A stretch of 41,760 bases of DNA, taken from positions 1 through 41,760 of the forward strand of contig JAIOPB010000059.1 of NCBI GenBank assembly GCA_021414105.1, read 5' to 3'. Position 1 is the first letter of the stretch. Every line of letters begins with the position of its first letter. Under the pieces are notes generated by a model, which saw nothing but the letters and a program-made list of their open reading frames with translations, was not told the DNA's origin and searched no databases. The translations under genes and the position numbers were made by a program. The DNA comes from Nitrosarchaeum sp. Lineage in GTDB: Archaea > Thermoproteota > Nitrososphaeria > Nitrososphaerales > Nitrosopumilaceae. Shown here piece after piece: positions 16,736-23,737 of the stretch.

Positions 16736-17092
16736 ATGGATATGCAACGTTCAGTTATTGTAATTGATGATGATGAAGATACTGTTCGTCTATTTAGTGA
16801 ATTTTTGGAAGAAAAAGGTATCAAAGTAGTAGGAAATGGTTATGATGGTATAACTGCTATCAAACTTTACAAAGAAAAAAAACCTGATGTTGTACTAATT
16901 GATATGATGATGCCTAACGGAAGTGGATTTCATGCAATTAAAAAAATCCGAGATATCAATCCTAAAGCAAAAGTTATTGCTGTTAGTGGGGATAGTAGTT
17001 ATTCAACCGAAGATAAACTAGAAAAATTAGCTATTCCATTTATCCGCAAACCGTTTAACATGGAACAAATTCTTTCTATTATTAACGCCTAG
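16736..17092 (+). CDS. CheY-like single-domain response regulator
   Basis: This 118-residue protein is a complete receiver domain: acidic pocket Asp11-Asp13, phosphoacceptor Asp56 in VVLIDMMMP, switch Ser84 in AVSGDS and Lys105 in IRKPF. There is no output domain, so it must signal by protein contact. ATG 16736 is used; ATG 16742 is an equally good alternative. The divergent winged-helix gene, the RHH gene and the TPR gene nearby form a small signalling cluster, with no histidine kinase in view. Confidence 0.9.
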   Translation: MDMQRSVIVIDDDEDTVRLFSEFLEEKGIKVVGNGYDGITAIKLYKEKKPDVVLIDMMMPNGSGFHAIKKIRDINPKAKVIAVSGDSSYSTEDKLEKLAIPFIRKPFNMEQILSIINA

Positions 17093-17165
17093 TATTTCCC
17101 ATATTTGGAACATTTCATATAATGTTATATTCCAAACTTCATACAATAATTGTGGAGATATTATT

Positions 17166-17309
17166 ATGAGTAAACGTGTAACAATAATGATTGATGAAGA
17201 TCTAGACAAAAAAATAAGACTTCGCCAAGCAAAACTAATTCAACAAGAACAAACTTCATACAGCTATTCTAAAGTATTGAATGAAACGCTTCGAAAAGCT
17301 TTAAAATAA
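17166..17309 (+). CDS. Small ribbon-helix-helix (RHH/CopG-like) protein, 47 aa
   Basis: A short frame encodes 47 residues, MSKRVTIMIDEDLDKKIRLR... ending SKVLNETLRKALK. The pattern is an N-terminal beta strand (KRVTIMID), a helix, a turn and a second helix (SYSKVLNETLRKAL), typical of RHH dimers that bind DNA with the paired strand. No toxin gene adjoins it, so an antitoxin role is not supported. It lies 73 bases after the CheY-like gene and may be its regulator or an independent repressor. Confidence 0.8.
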   Translation: MSKRVTIMIDEDLDKKIRLRQAKLIQQEQTSYSYSKVLNETLRKALK

Positions 17310-17392
17310 TTTTTGTGTCTCTTATTACTTATCCATTCTTCAATTTTTCGAATAGAATAAAGACCTGATATTACATTATATAGTGATCTAAA

Positions 17393-18109
17393 TTGATTAA
17401 CTTACTTGATCCAACTGTTGTAATTACCCGAATGTTTGAATCTGGAAAATTTGATGATATGTACAATTATTGTACAAAGTTACTTGAAACCAATCCTGAT
17501 GATATGGTAGCCTTACAAAACTCTGCATTGGCTTTATTGCATTTAGAAAAATTTGAAGATTCAATCATTTATTGCGATAAAGTTTTAAAAATAAAAACAT
17601 TTGATATTTATGCCTTAAAAAATAAAATCTATTCACTTGAAAAATTAAAACGATATGATGATGCTTTAACATGCTGTAAAATTATTCTTGATGTAGATGA
17701 TAATGATGTATGGACCCTCAATAGTATGGGTTTATCATTAAATGAATTAGATAGACATCAAGAAGCTGTAGAATTTTATGATAAAACACTAAAACTTGAT
17801 AACAAAGATATTACTGCATTGATGAATAAGGCTATTTCTCTAAATCATTTAAGAAATTATGGAGAATCCATAGAATATTATGATAAGGCCCAAATGGTAG
17901 ATCCTAGTTTACATGAAGCATCAATTGCTAAATCTCAAGCATTTGAAAAATTAGGTATGGAAGATGAAGCATTTTTAGCTGCGCAGGGAGTTTTAGTTAA
18001 AGATATGGAGAAAATCAAAATTGACGCACAAAAAAATAAATGTTCAGTTTTTCATCAATATTGTCAAAATGAATTTGAAGAATTAAAAAATAAAAAACCA
18101 ACTTCATAA
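17393..18109 (+). CDS. TPR-repeat protein
   Basis: The 238-residue protein consists of about five to six tetratricopeptide repeats, recognisable by the recurring pattern of Tyr/Leu, Gly/Ala and Ala with YCDKVLKIKTFDIYALKNK, CCKIILDVDDNDVWTLNSMG and FYDKTLKLDNKDITALMNKA. There is no signal peptide or membrane segment, so it is a cytoplasmic scaffold. The start is TTG. It follows the CheY/RHH genes and precedes the riboflavin operon, with which it has no evident link. Confidence 0.85.
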   Translation: MINLLDPTVVITRMFESGKFDDMYNYCTKLLETNPDDMVALQNSALALLHLEKFEDSIIYCDKVLKIKTFDIYALKNKIYSLEKLKRYDDALTCCKIILDVDDNDVWTLNSMGLSLNELDRHQEAVEFYDKTLKLDNKDITALMNKAISLNHLRNYGESIEYYDKAQMVDPSLHEASIAKSQAFEKLGMEDEAFLAAQGVLVKDMEKIKIDAQKNKCSVFHQYCQNEFEELKNKKPTS

Positions 18110-18154
18110 TAACAAGAAAATCAATTTATACAAAGAAATTTTATACAATAAATG

Positions 18155-18739
18155 ATGTTTACTGGAATAATTGAAGGTATTGGACAAATTGAAAAAATTT
18201 CTACAAACACGAAAAACAGAAGTGCTATTCAAATGACTGTAAATTTAGGAAAATATGCCAAAGGTTTGAAAATTGGACAAAGTGTAGCTTTGAATGGGGT
18301 TTGTCTTACTGCTACAAAATTAGCTAAATCTAATTGTATTTTTGAAATGATAGAAGAAACTACTAGTAAAACTGATTTAGGCAATCTAAAATCTGGTGAC
18401 ATTGTTAACATTGAGCGAAGTCTAAAAACAGGTGACAGATTGGAAGGACATTTTGTTTTAGGTCATGTAGATGGAGTTGGTACCATTAAAAAAATACAAA
18501 ATAAACCTAAAGAAGTGCAAGTTTGGTTTGAAGTTCCAAAAAAATTATCAAAATATGTTGTAAAAAAAGGTTCAATTGCAGTTGATGGAATCAGTTTAAC
18601 CGTAGTAGATATTAAAAATAATCTTGCTTCTGTATGTTTGATCCCTCATACGATGGAAATAACTAATTTCAAAACAAAGAATGTCGGAGATAAGATTAAC
18701 ATTGAAACTGATATTCTTGGAAAATACATTTTAAAATAA
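18155..18739 (+). CDS. ribE: Riboflavin synthase (bacterial alpha-type)
   Basis: The enzyme dismutates two 6,7-dimethyl-8-ribityllumazines into riboflavin and the pyrimidine precursor. The 194-residue protein shows the canonical start MFTGIIEGIG and two homologous barrels, with GVCLTA in the first and DGISLTVV in the second; each barrel binds one substrate. An ATG three bases upstream (18152) is possible, but the family starts with MFTG. Many archaea use the unrelated pentameric RibC, so the trimeric bacterial type here is notable. The gene lies 80 bases before ribB and may have its own promoter (tttatac about 25 bases upstream). Confidence 0.94.
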   Translation: MFTGIIEGIGQIEKISTNTKNRSAIQMTVNLGKYAKGLKIGQSVALNGVCLTATKLAKSNCIFEMIEETTSKTDLGNLKSGDIVNIERSLKTGDRLEGHFVLGHVDGVGTIKKIQNKPKEVQVWFEVPKKLSKYVVKKGSIAVDGISLTVVDIKNNLASVCLIPHTMEITNFKTKNVGDKINIETDILGKYILK

Positions 18740-18761
18740 AATTGATCTTCTACTACTTTTA

Positions 18762-18773
18762 TGGTAATTACCA
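18762..18773. promoter_or_regulatory. Perfect palindrome TGGTAATTACCA upstream of ribB
   Basis: This 12-bp perfect dyad lies in the ribE-ribB gap, nine bases before a second dyad that frames the TATA-like element. The two dyad centres are 25 bp apart, about two and a half helical turns. It is a likely regulator site, possibly shared by one dimeric repressor. Confidence 0.5.
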
Positions 18774-18781
18774 ATTTTATA

Positions 18782-18803
18782 GTAAACTTTATAATTAGTT
18801 TAC
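18782..18803. promoter_or_regulatory. Inverted repeat framing the ribB TATA element
   Basis: The arms GTAAACT (18782-18788) and AGTTTAC (18797-18803) are exact inverted copies enclosing TTATAATT, which is TATA-like and centred about 28 bases before the ribB ATG at 18820. A protein bound here would block TBP, so this is a candidate repressor operator of the riboflavin operon. The FMN-sensing archaeal regulator RbkR is one possible ligand, but no rbkR gene lies in the window. Confidence 0.6.
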
Positions 18804-18819
18804 AGATGATTTTTCATAT

Positions 18820-19485
18820 ATGTCACTTGAATCAGGACTTGAATCACTAAAGAGAGGTGAGTTTGTATTGTTATTTGATTCTGTAGGAAGAGAAAATGAG
18901 ATAGATATGGTAGTTGCTGCAGAATTTGTAACGCCTGAACATGTTGCAAGAATGCGTCAACATGCTGGAGGTCTTTTATGCATTGCAATTGATCATACTT
19001 TTGCAAATTCTTTAGAATTAAGATATATGCATGAAATTTTAGCAGAATCGCCAATTTCAAATAAAGAAATGATCATGGGACTTGCTCCATACGGTGATCA
19101 TCCTACATTTTCAATTTCTATTAATCATTATCAAACTTATACTGGTATAACAGATAAAGACAGATCACTAACCATAAGAGAAATGGCAAATATTTTTAGT
19201 GTTGAGAACAAACAGAAAAAATTCGCTTCTTCTTTTAAAACTCCTGGACATGTTCCATTATTAATTGCATCAAAAGGACTATTAGCAAAAAGACAGGGTC
19301 ATACTGAAATGTCTGTTTATCTTACTCAAATTGCAGGTTTAACTCCTGTTACTGCAATTTGTGAAATGATGGATGCTGAAACTTATACTGCGTTATCTAT
19401 TGATAAAGCAGAAAAATATGCAAAACAAAATGCAATTCCACTGATTGATGGTAAAGAATTATTAGAATTTGCTAAGGTGCATTAA
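18820..19485 (+). CDS. ribB: 3,4-dihydroxy-2-butanone 4-phosphate synthase
   Basis: RibB makes the four-carbon unit of riboflavin from ribulose 5-phosphate with Mg. The 221-residue protein has the metal/catalytic segment VLLFDSVGRENEIDMV, the MRQHAGGLLCIAI segment, and C-terminal GHTEMSVYLTQIAGLTPV and ICEMMD. No GTP cyclohydrolase II domain is fused, as expected in archaea, where ArfA replaces it. It starts with ATG behind a dyad-framed TATA element and is followed two bases later by ribH. Confidence 0.96.
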   Translation: MSLESGLESLKRGEFVLLFDSVGRENEIDMVVAAEFVTPEHVARMRQHAGGLLCIAIDHTFANSLELRYMHEILAESPISNKEMIMGLAPYGDHPTFSISINHYQTYTGITDKDRSLTIREMANIFSVENKQKKFASSFKTPGHVPLLIASKGLLAKRQGHTEMSVYLTQIAGLTPVTAICEMMDAETYTALSIDKAEKYAKQNAIPLIDGKELLEFAKVH

Positions 19486-19487
19486 TT

Positions 19488-19904
19488 TTGAATATTGCTA
19501 TAGTGGTTTCGGAATTTAATGAAGAAGTGACATCTAGAATGCTTTCTGTAGCCGAAGAAAAAGCAAAAATTATGAAATTGAAAATAATCTATACCTGTAA
19601 GGTACCAGGAGTATATGATATGCCAATAATAGTCAATGCATTGTTACAAAAAAAAGATGTTGATGGGATAGTTACTCTTGGTGCTATAATTAAAGGGCAA
19701 ACAAAACACGATGAAGTAATTGCTCATTCTACAGTACAAGCATTAACTGCCTTATCCACTAAATATCAAAAACCCGTCTCTTTAGGAATAACTGGTCCTG
19801 GAATGCAGGAAAGACATGCATATGCTAGAATACGACCTGTAGCAGAACATGCAGTTGAATCAATTGTAAAAATCTTCAACGAATTACAGAGGATTCAGAA
19901 ATGA
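19488..19904 (+). CDS. ribH: 6,7-dimethyl-8-ribityllumazine synthase
   Basis: RibH condenses dihydroxybutanone phosphate with 5-amino-6-ribitylaminouracil. The 138-residue protein has the family segments VVSEFNEEVTSRML, VPGVYDMPI, TLGAIIKGQTKHDEVI and SLGITGPGMQER. It starts with TTG two bases after the ribB stop, and its own stop overlaps the arfA start in the sequence ATGA, indicating translational coupling along the operon. Confidence 0.95.
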   Translation: MNIAIVVSEFNEEVTSRMLSVAEEKAKIMKLKIIYTCKVPGVYDMPIIVNALLQKKDVDGIVTLGAIIKGQTKHDEVIAHSTVQALTALSTKYQKPVSLGITGPGMQERHAYARIRPVAEHAVESIVKIFNELQRIQK

Positions 19905-20653
19905 TTCAACTTAGCATATTGAAAATAAATGGCTATGGGCCTTGGACTCTAACCCTAGGTAGTGATAGAGAGCATGCACTTCAAATGCTTCAAGCATCAC
20001 TATACAAAGAGATTCAAAAATTATTCTCAGAAAAAAATTGTCTTGTTTTCTTAAATAGGGCCGATGAATTTTTTGTAGTTTCTAATGGTTTAATCTTAGA
20101 GGATCATATTGAAATTCAAAAAAATCTTGAAAAATCTTTTGATGTCAGACTATCTATGTCAATAGGCTATGCTGATTCTCCATTTGAAGCAAATCTCAAA
20201 GCATATGAAGGGAAAAAAACTGAGACTTTTCTAAGCAAGGAACATGCTATTTTTGGTTTTATTAATGGCAAGTTTGAACAAAAAGTTTCAATAATGCACT
20301 TTGATGTAGACAATCTTACTTCTAGGCGAAAAATAAATTCGCCATATGAGATTACTTCAGTAATTTTTGATTTATATGCAAAAATGTCAAAATTCTTTTT
20401 AACAAAAAATTCTCTTACATTTTTTATGGGTGGAGATAATTTTATGGTCGTTGCAAATGATGATGCTAAAAACTCTGTAAATGATTTCATTAAATTAATT
20501 GAAAAAGAAGATAATATTATTTTGAATTGTGGAATAGGTAATGCAAAAACTGCTAGAGAGGCTGTAAAACTTGCGACTAAATCTCTTGATACAATAAGAG
20601 AAATTAGAGATTCGGGAAAAGAAAAACTTAATGTTTATGAATTATCATGCTAA
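19901..20653 (+). CDS. arfA: GTP cyclohydrolase III (archaeal riboflavin/F420 pathway)
   Basis: ArfA opens GTP to the formamidopyrimidine FAPy nucleotide, the first archaeal step toward riboflavin and F420. The 250-residue protein has two ferredoxin-like halves resembling nucleotide cyclase folds, with GYGPWTLTLGSDREHALQ at the start and a GGDNF motif in the second half (FFMGGDNFMVVAN) that binds metal and triphosphate. It overlaps ribH by four bases and the following amidohydrolase by seven. The formamide hydrolase ArfB is not in the window. Confidence 0.93.
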   Translation: MIQLSILKINGYGPWTLTLGSDREHALQMLQASLYKEIQKLFSEKNCLVFLNRADEFFVVSNGLILEDHIEIQKNLEKSFDVRLSMSIGYADSPFEANLKAYEGKKTETFLSKEHAIFGFINGKFEQKVSIMHFDVDNLTSRRKINSPYEITSVIFDLYAKMSKFFLTKNSLTFFMGGDNFMVVANDDAKNSVNDFIKLIEKEDNIILNCGIGNAKTAREAVKLATKSLDTIREIRDSGKEKLNVYELSC

Positions 20654-21837
20654 TCAAAAATGCAAGTATTCTATTAGGTAAAGAGTTAGATTTTATTTCA
20701 AATACCAACATAAAGATTCAAGATCAAAGATTCAAACGAATCCAACCTAATCTAGGAGCTAGCGCAAAAGAAGAATCAATAGACTGTGAAGGATTATTAT
20801 TAATTCCAGGTTTTGTAAACTGTCATACACACATAGGTGATTCTATTGCAAAAGATATTACACTGAATAGTTCAGTTGACAAACGAATTCATCCTGTCTC
20901 TGGTGCTAAACCAATAATTCTAAAAAATACCGATAAAAACTATCTTGCAAGTTTTATGAAAAATTCCTGTCATTCCATGTTAAATAAAGGAATTACAACT
21001 TTTGTCGATTTTAGAGAGGGTGGAATTGAAGGAGTTTTACTATTAAAACAAGTTCTATCTGAATTGCCACTGCGTTCATTTATTCTTGGAAGATTAGAAT
21101 TCTATCAAGGACCAATTGAAATTAAAAAAAACATTCCTTTACCTAGACATAAAATGGATGAACTAACGGAATTACTAAAGAAATGTGATGGTATTGGAGT
21201 AAGTGGAGCAAATGAAAACAGTTCTTCTGTGCTAAATTATTATTCTAATACCCCCAAAATCCGAGCCATTCATTCATCGGAGACAAAGCAGAGTGTTTCT
21301 ATATCAAAGAAACTTACTGGAAAATCTGAAACTATACGTGCGTTGAATCTAAAACCCCATTTTCTGGTACATATGACTCACGCTTCATCAGGTGATATCT
21401 ACGCTGCAACAAAAAGAACCCATGGAATTGTGATTTGTCCTAGAGCAAACGCTGCACTTGCTGAAGGAATTCCTGACATTGAATTGATGAAAAAAGCCGG
21501 TTGTACAATAGCATTGGGTACTGATAATGTAATGATAAATTCTCCAGATATGTTTAGAGAAATGGATTATTTGTGGAAAGTAACTATGGGTATTCACAAG
21601 AAAAGAATCAACCCAAAAGAAATTCTAAAAATGGCAACTGTGAACGGTGGAAAAATTTTGAGAAAAGATATTGGAGTAATTGAAAATGGTAAATTTGCAG
21701 ATTGTATTTTCATAGATAAACATACATTGGATTTAGAGCCAATGCATAATCCACATGCATCTATTGTACATAGAGCATCCGAATCTGCAATTCGGGCTGT
21801 GATGATTGGAGGTAAAATAGTACATGGAAAAATCTAG
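20647..21837 (+). CDS. Amidohydrolase-superfamily deaminase, candidate riboflavin-pathway enzyme
   Basis: This 396-residue TIM-barrel metal hydrolase has every active-site position of the cytosine/guanine/SAH deaminase branch (COG0402 type): HTH at 60-62, His209 and Glu212 in IHSSET, His242 in FLVHMTH and Asp293 in LGTDN. The HxxE glutamate is the proton shuttle of deaminases. The gene overlaps arfA by seven bases and arfC by fourteen, so it is translationally coupled inside the riboflavin operon. The archaeal pathway needs a formamide hydrolase and a pyrimidine deaminase, and the latter has had no agreed gene. I infer that this enzyme deaminates the ribitylaminopyrimidine intermediate; the deformylase step is the alternative. 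Confidence 0.85.
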   Translation: MLIKNASILLGKELDFISNTNIKIQDQRFKRIQPNLGASAKEESIDCEGLLLIPGFVNCHTHIGDSIAKDITLNSSVDKRIHPVSGAKPIILKNTDKNYLASFMKNSCHSMLNKGITTFVDFREGGIEGVLLLKQVLSELPLRSFILGRLEFYQGPIEIKKNIPLPRHKMDELTELLKKCDGIGVSGANENSSSVLNYYSNTPKIRAIHSSETKQSVSISKKLTGKSETIRALNLKPHFLVHMTHASSGDIYAATKRTHGIVICPRANAALAEGIPDIELMKKAGCTIALGTDNVMINSPDMFREMDYLWKVTMGIHKKRINPKEILKMATVNGGKILRKDIGVIENGKFADCIFIDKHTLDLEPMHNPHASIVHRASESAIRAVMIGGKIVHGKI

Positions 21838-22480
21838 ACCGCATGTAATTCTAAGTGCGGCAATTTCAATAGATGGAAAAATTGCTACACGTTTAGGTGA
21901 TTCAAAACTATCTTCTAAAAAAGATAAAATTAGACTTCATAGACTTCGTTCAAAAGTTGATGCAATACTAGTAGGAAAAAATACAATACATAGAGATGAT
22001 CCATTACTTACTGTAAGATATGTAAAAGGGAAAAACCCTACAAGAATAATTTTAGATTCTCAAGGAACAATATCTATTAATTCAAAAATTTTACAAACAT
22101 GTAATAAAGTTCCAACTATTATTGCAGTTTCTAAAAGAATCAGTAAAGTAAATCTACAAAAATTAAAAAGATTCCCCGTTGAAATAATCATGACTGGTGA
22201 AAATTCAGTCAACATAAAATCCTTAATGAATAATCTAAGTAAAAGAAAAATTAATACAGTTCTGGTCGAAGGAGGTGGAACCGTTAACTGGCAATTTATT
22301 CAAAATAATTTGTTTGATGAAATTTTGATAACTATTACTCCATTTATCATTGGAGGTATTAATGCGATAACATTTGTTCAAGGACGAGGTTTTGATAAAA
22401 TCATAAAATCACCGAGACTTCGATTAAATACAATAAAAAGACTCGAAAATTACCTTGTTTTACATTATACAAAAGTGTAA
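21824..22480 (+). CDS. arfC: 2,5-diamino-6-ribosylamino-pyrimidinone 5'-phosphate reductase
   Basis: ArfC, a RibD C-terminal-type (DHFR-like) reductase, reduces the ribosyl side chain to ribityl with NADPH. The 218-residue protein shows HVILSAAISIDGKIAT at the N terminus, VDAILVGKNTIHRDDPLLTVR, NPTRIILD and the nucleotide-binding VLVEGGGTVNW. No N-terminal deaminase domain is fused, unlike bacterial RibD, which leaves the deamination to another protein. It overlaps the amidohydrolase gene by fourteen bases and is the last gene of the riboflavin operon. Confidence 0.93.
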   Translation: MEKSRPHVILSAAISIDGKIATRLGDSKLSSKKDKIRLHRLRSKVDAILVGKNTIHRDDPLLTVRYVKGKNPTRIILDSQGTISINSKILQTCNKVPTIIAVSKRISKVNLQKLKRFPVEIIMTGENSVNIKSLMNNLSKRKINTVLVEGGGTVNWQFIQNNLFDEILITITPFIIGGINAITFVQGRGFDKIIKSPRLRLNTIKRLENYLVLHYTKV

Positions 22481-22513
22481 GTTATTATACTTAATTCAAA
22501 ATATAACAAGAAA

Positions 22514-22765
22514 TTGGAAGCAAAAAAGAAAGCTATGACAAAAAAGAAAACTACAACTAAAAGCACTAGTAAAAAATCAAAGACTAAAGCAAAATCATCA
22601 AGCAAATCAAAATCTAGAAAACCAGCATTTGGTGGTTATGCAATTAATTTTGCAGGTCGTCAAGAAACTGTAGAACAAGTTTTTGGTAACAAACCTATTG
22701 CACCAAGTGAAATGACAAAAAAGATTTGGGCATTTGTTAAAGCAAAAAGCCTTTCTAATCGTTAG
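22514..22765 (+). CDS. Lysine-rich-tailed SWIB-like small protein
   Basis: The 83-residue protein has a very basic N-terminal third (Lys/Thr/Ser repeats such as KKKTTTKSTSKKSKTKAKSS) and a compact C-terminal part in which VEQVFGNKPIAPSEMTKKIW followed by AFVKAKSLSN resembles the first half of SWIB domains (a Gly/Pro turn, then E-x-x-KK-x-W-x-x-x-K). The other half of SWIB is absent. The TTG at 22514 is used; an ATG at 22535 would drop seven residues. The build (histone H1-like tail plus small fold) suggests a chromatin-associated protein, which is inference. Confidence 0.7.
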   Translation: MEAKKKAMTKKKTTTKSTSKKSKTKAKSSSKSKSRKPAFGGYAINFAGRQETVEQVFGNKPIAPSEMTKKIWAFVKAKSLSNR

Positions 22766-22773
22766 ACACAAAA

Positions 22774-22798
22774 TTGTTAACGAGTTACTCGTTAACAA
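22774..22798. terminator. 11-bp perfect hairpin after the SWIB-like gene
   Basis: TTGTTAACGAG (22774-22784) and CTCGTTAACAA (22788-22798) pair perfectly around the 3-base loop TTA, starting nine bases after the stop codon. T-rich sequence (ATTTCCTATCTTTT) follows. A transcript-end structure is the simplest reading; a protein operator based on GTTAAC is the alternative. Confidence 0.55.
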
Positions 22799-22870
22799 AT
22801 TTCCTATCTTTTAATTATTTATCTGAAAATTTGAATAAGATATAGATATTGGATTTCATTTGTAAATGTC

Positions 22871-23428
22871 ATGTCAACTGCATCTTTAAGACGAGATCAT
22901 GATCTAATAGAAAAAGTCATCAAAGCGATGGAATCTACAATTCAACTTCTAAATGATGGTAAACAAATTCCTGAATCTATATTATTGCCTGTTATTGATT
23001 TTTCAAAAAATTTCACTGATGTTTGTCATCATAGTAAAGAAGAGAATTCACTATTTCCTGCATTAGAACAAGCAGGAATGCCACGTAATATGGGTCCAAT
23101 AGCAATGATGTTAATAGATCATGAACGTTCAAGAGAAATTGGAAAAGAAATGGAAAATTCTGCTAAGGATTACATTTCATCTGGTAATTCTACAAAATTG
23201 ATTAGTGATATGCAACAATATGTAGAACATATAACAGAACATCTATGGAAAGAAAATAATAGATTGTTTATGATGGCTGAAGCACGTTTACAATATGTTG
23301 CAAAAAAAGTCGATAAAGAACTAAATGATATTGAGGAATTAAAACTAAAAGAAACTGGAAAAACCAGAGAACATTATGAACAATTAGCTGAAACACTAAT
23401 CCGAGATGTTTCTCAACCCAGAAATTAA
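22871..23428 (+). CDS. Hemerythrin-like (HHE) domain protein
   Basis: The 185-residue protein is a four-helix HHE-type bundle. Metal-ligand candidates appear in the expected order: RRDHDLIEKV, VCHHSKEENSLFPAL, LIDHERSREI and EHITEHLWKENNRLF. Proteins of this family carry a di-iron centre and bind oxygen or sense oxygen/nitric oxide/iron; which applies here is unknown. A short acidic protein gene follows after two bases and is likely cotranscribed. Confidence 0.9.
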   Translation: MSTASLRRDHDLIEKVIKAMESTIQLLNDGKQIPESILLPVIDFSKNFTDVCHHSKEENSLFPALEQAGMPRNMGPIAMMLIDHERSREIGKEMENSAKDYISSGNSTKLISDMQQYVEHITEHLWKENNRLFMMAEARLQYVAKKVDKELNDIEELKLKETGKTREHYEQLAETLIRDVSQPRN

Positions 23429-23430
23429 AT

Positions 23431-23697
23431 TTGTCTTACAGTATATTTGGTCAAGTTGTTGGAGTCAGAAAATATGCCAACGGGGATATTGATCTAGATT
23501 TCTATCATGACGATGAACTTACTGAATACAAATATTCCCCAAATTCTACTCTCTTGGATAATTTTCCTAAGGAACTAGCTGAAACTTTAGCCTCAACTCT
23601 GGCATCTGACATATGTGTTGAAATTTACTTTAATGAGAGTGGAAGTCCAACTCATATTGAGTTAGAAGAATGTGATTACGATGATGAAGAAAACTAA
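23431..23697 (+). CDS. Small acidic hypothetical protein
   Basis: The 88-residue protein, with a TTG start two bases after the hemerythrin gene, is very acidic (IDLDFYHDDELTEY, ELEECDYDDEEN at the end). It contains a KTPN-like beta segment typical of small KTSC-type folds (FGQVVGVRKYANGDIDLDFY ... YKYSPNSTLLDNFP) but I cannot place it in a family with confidence. The coupling suggests work with the hemerythrin-like protein. Confidence 0.7.
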   Translation: MSYSIFGQVVGVRKYANGDIDLDFYHDDELTEYKYSPNSTLLDNFPKELAETLASTLASDICVEIYFNESGSPTHIELEECDYDDEEN

Positions 23698-23737
23698 CAA
23701 ACTTAGGATAAATTCTAATTCTCATGATTAAGAGAAC

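Noticed and set aside
17166-17309. RHH protein as the antitoxin of a toxin-antitoxin pair
   Set aside because: No toxin-like gene lies within coupling distance on either side.
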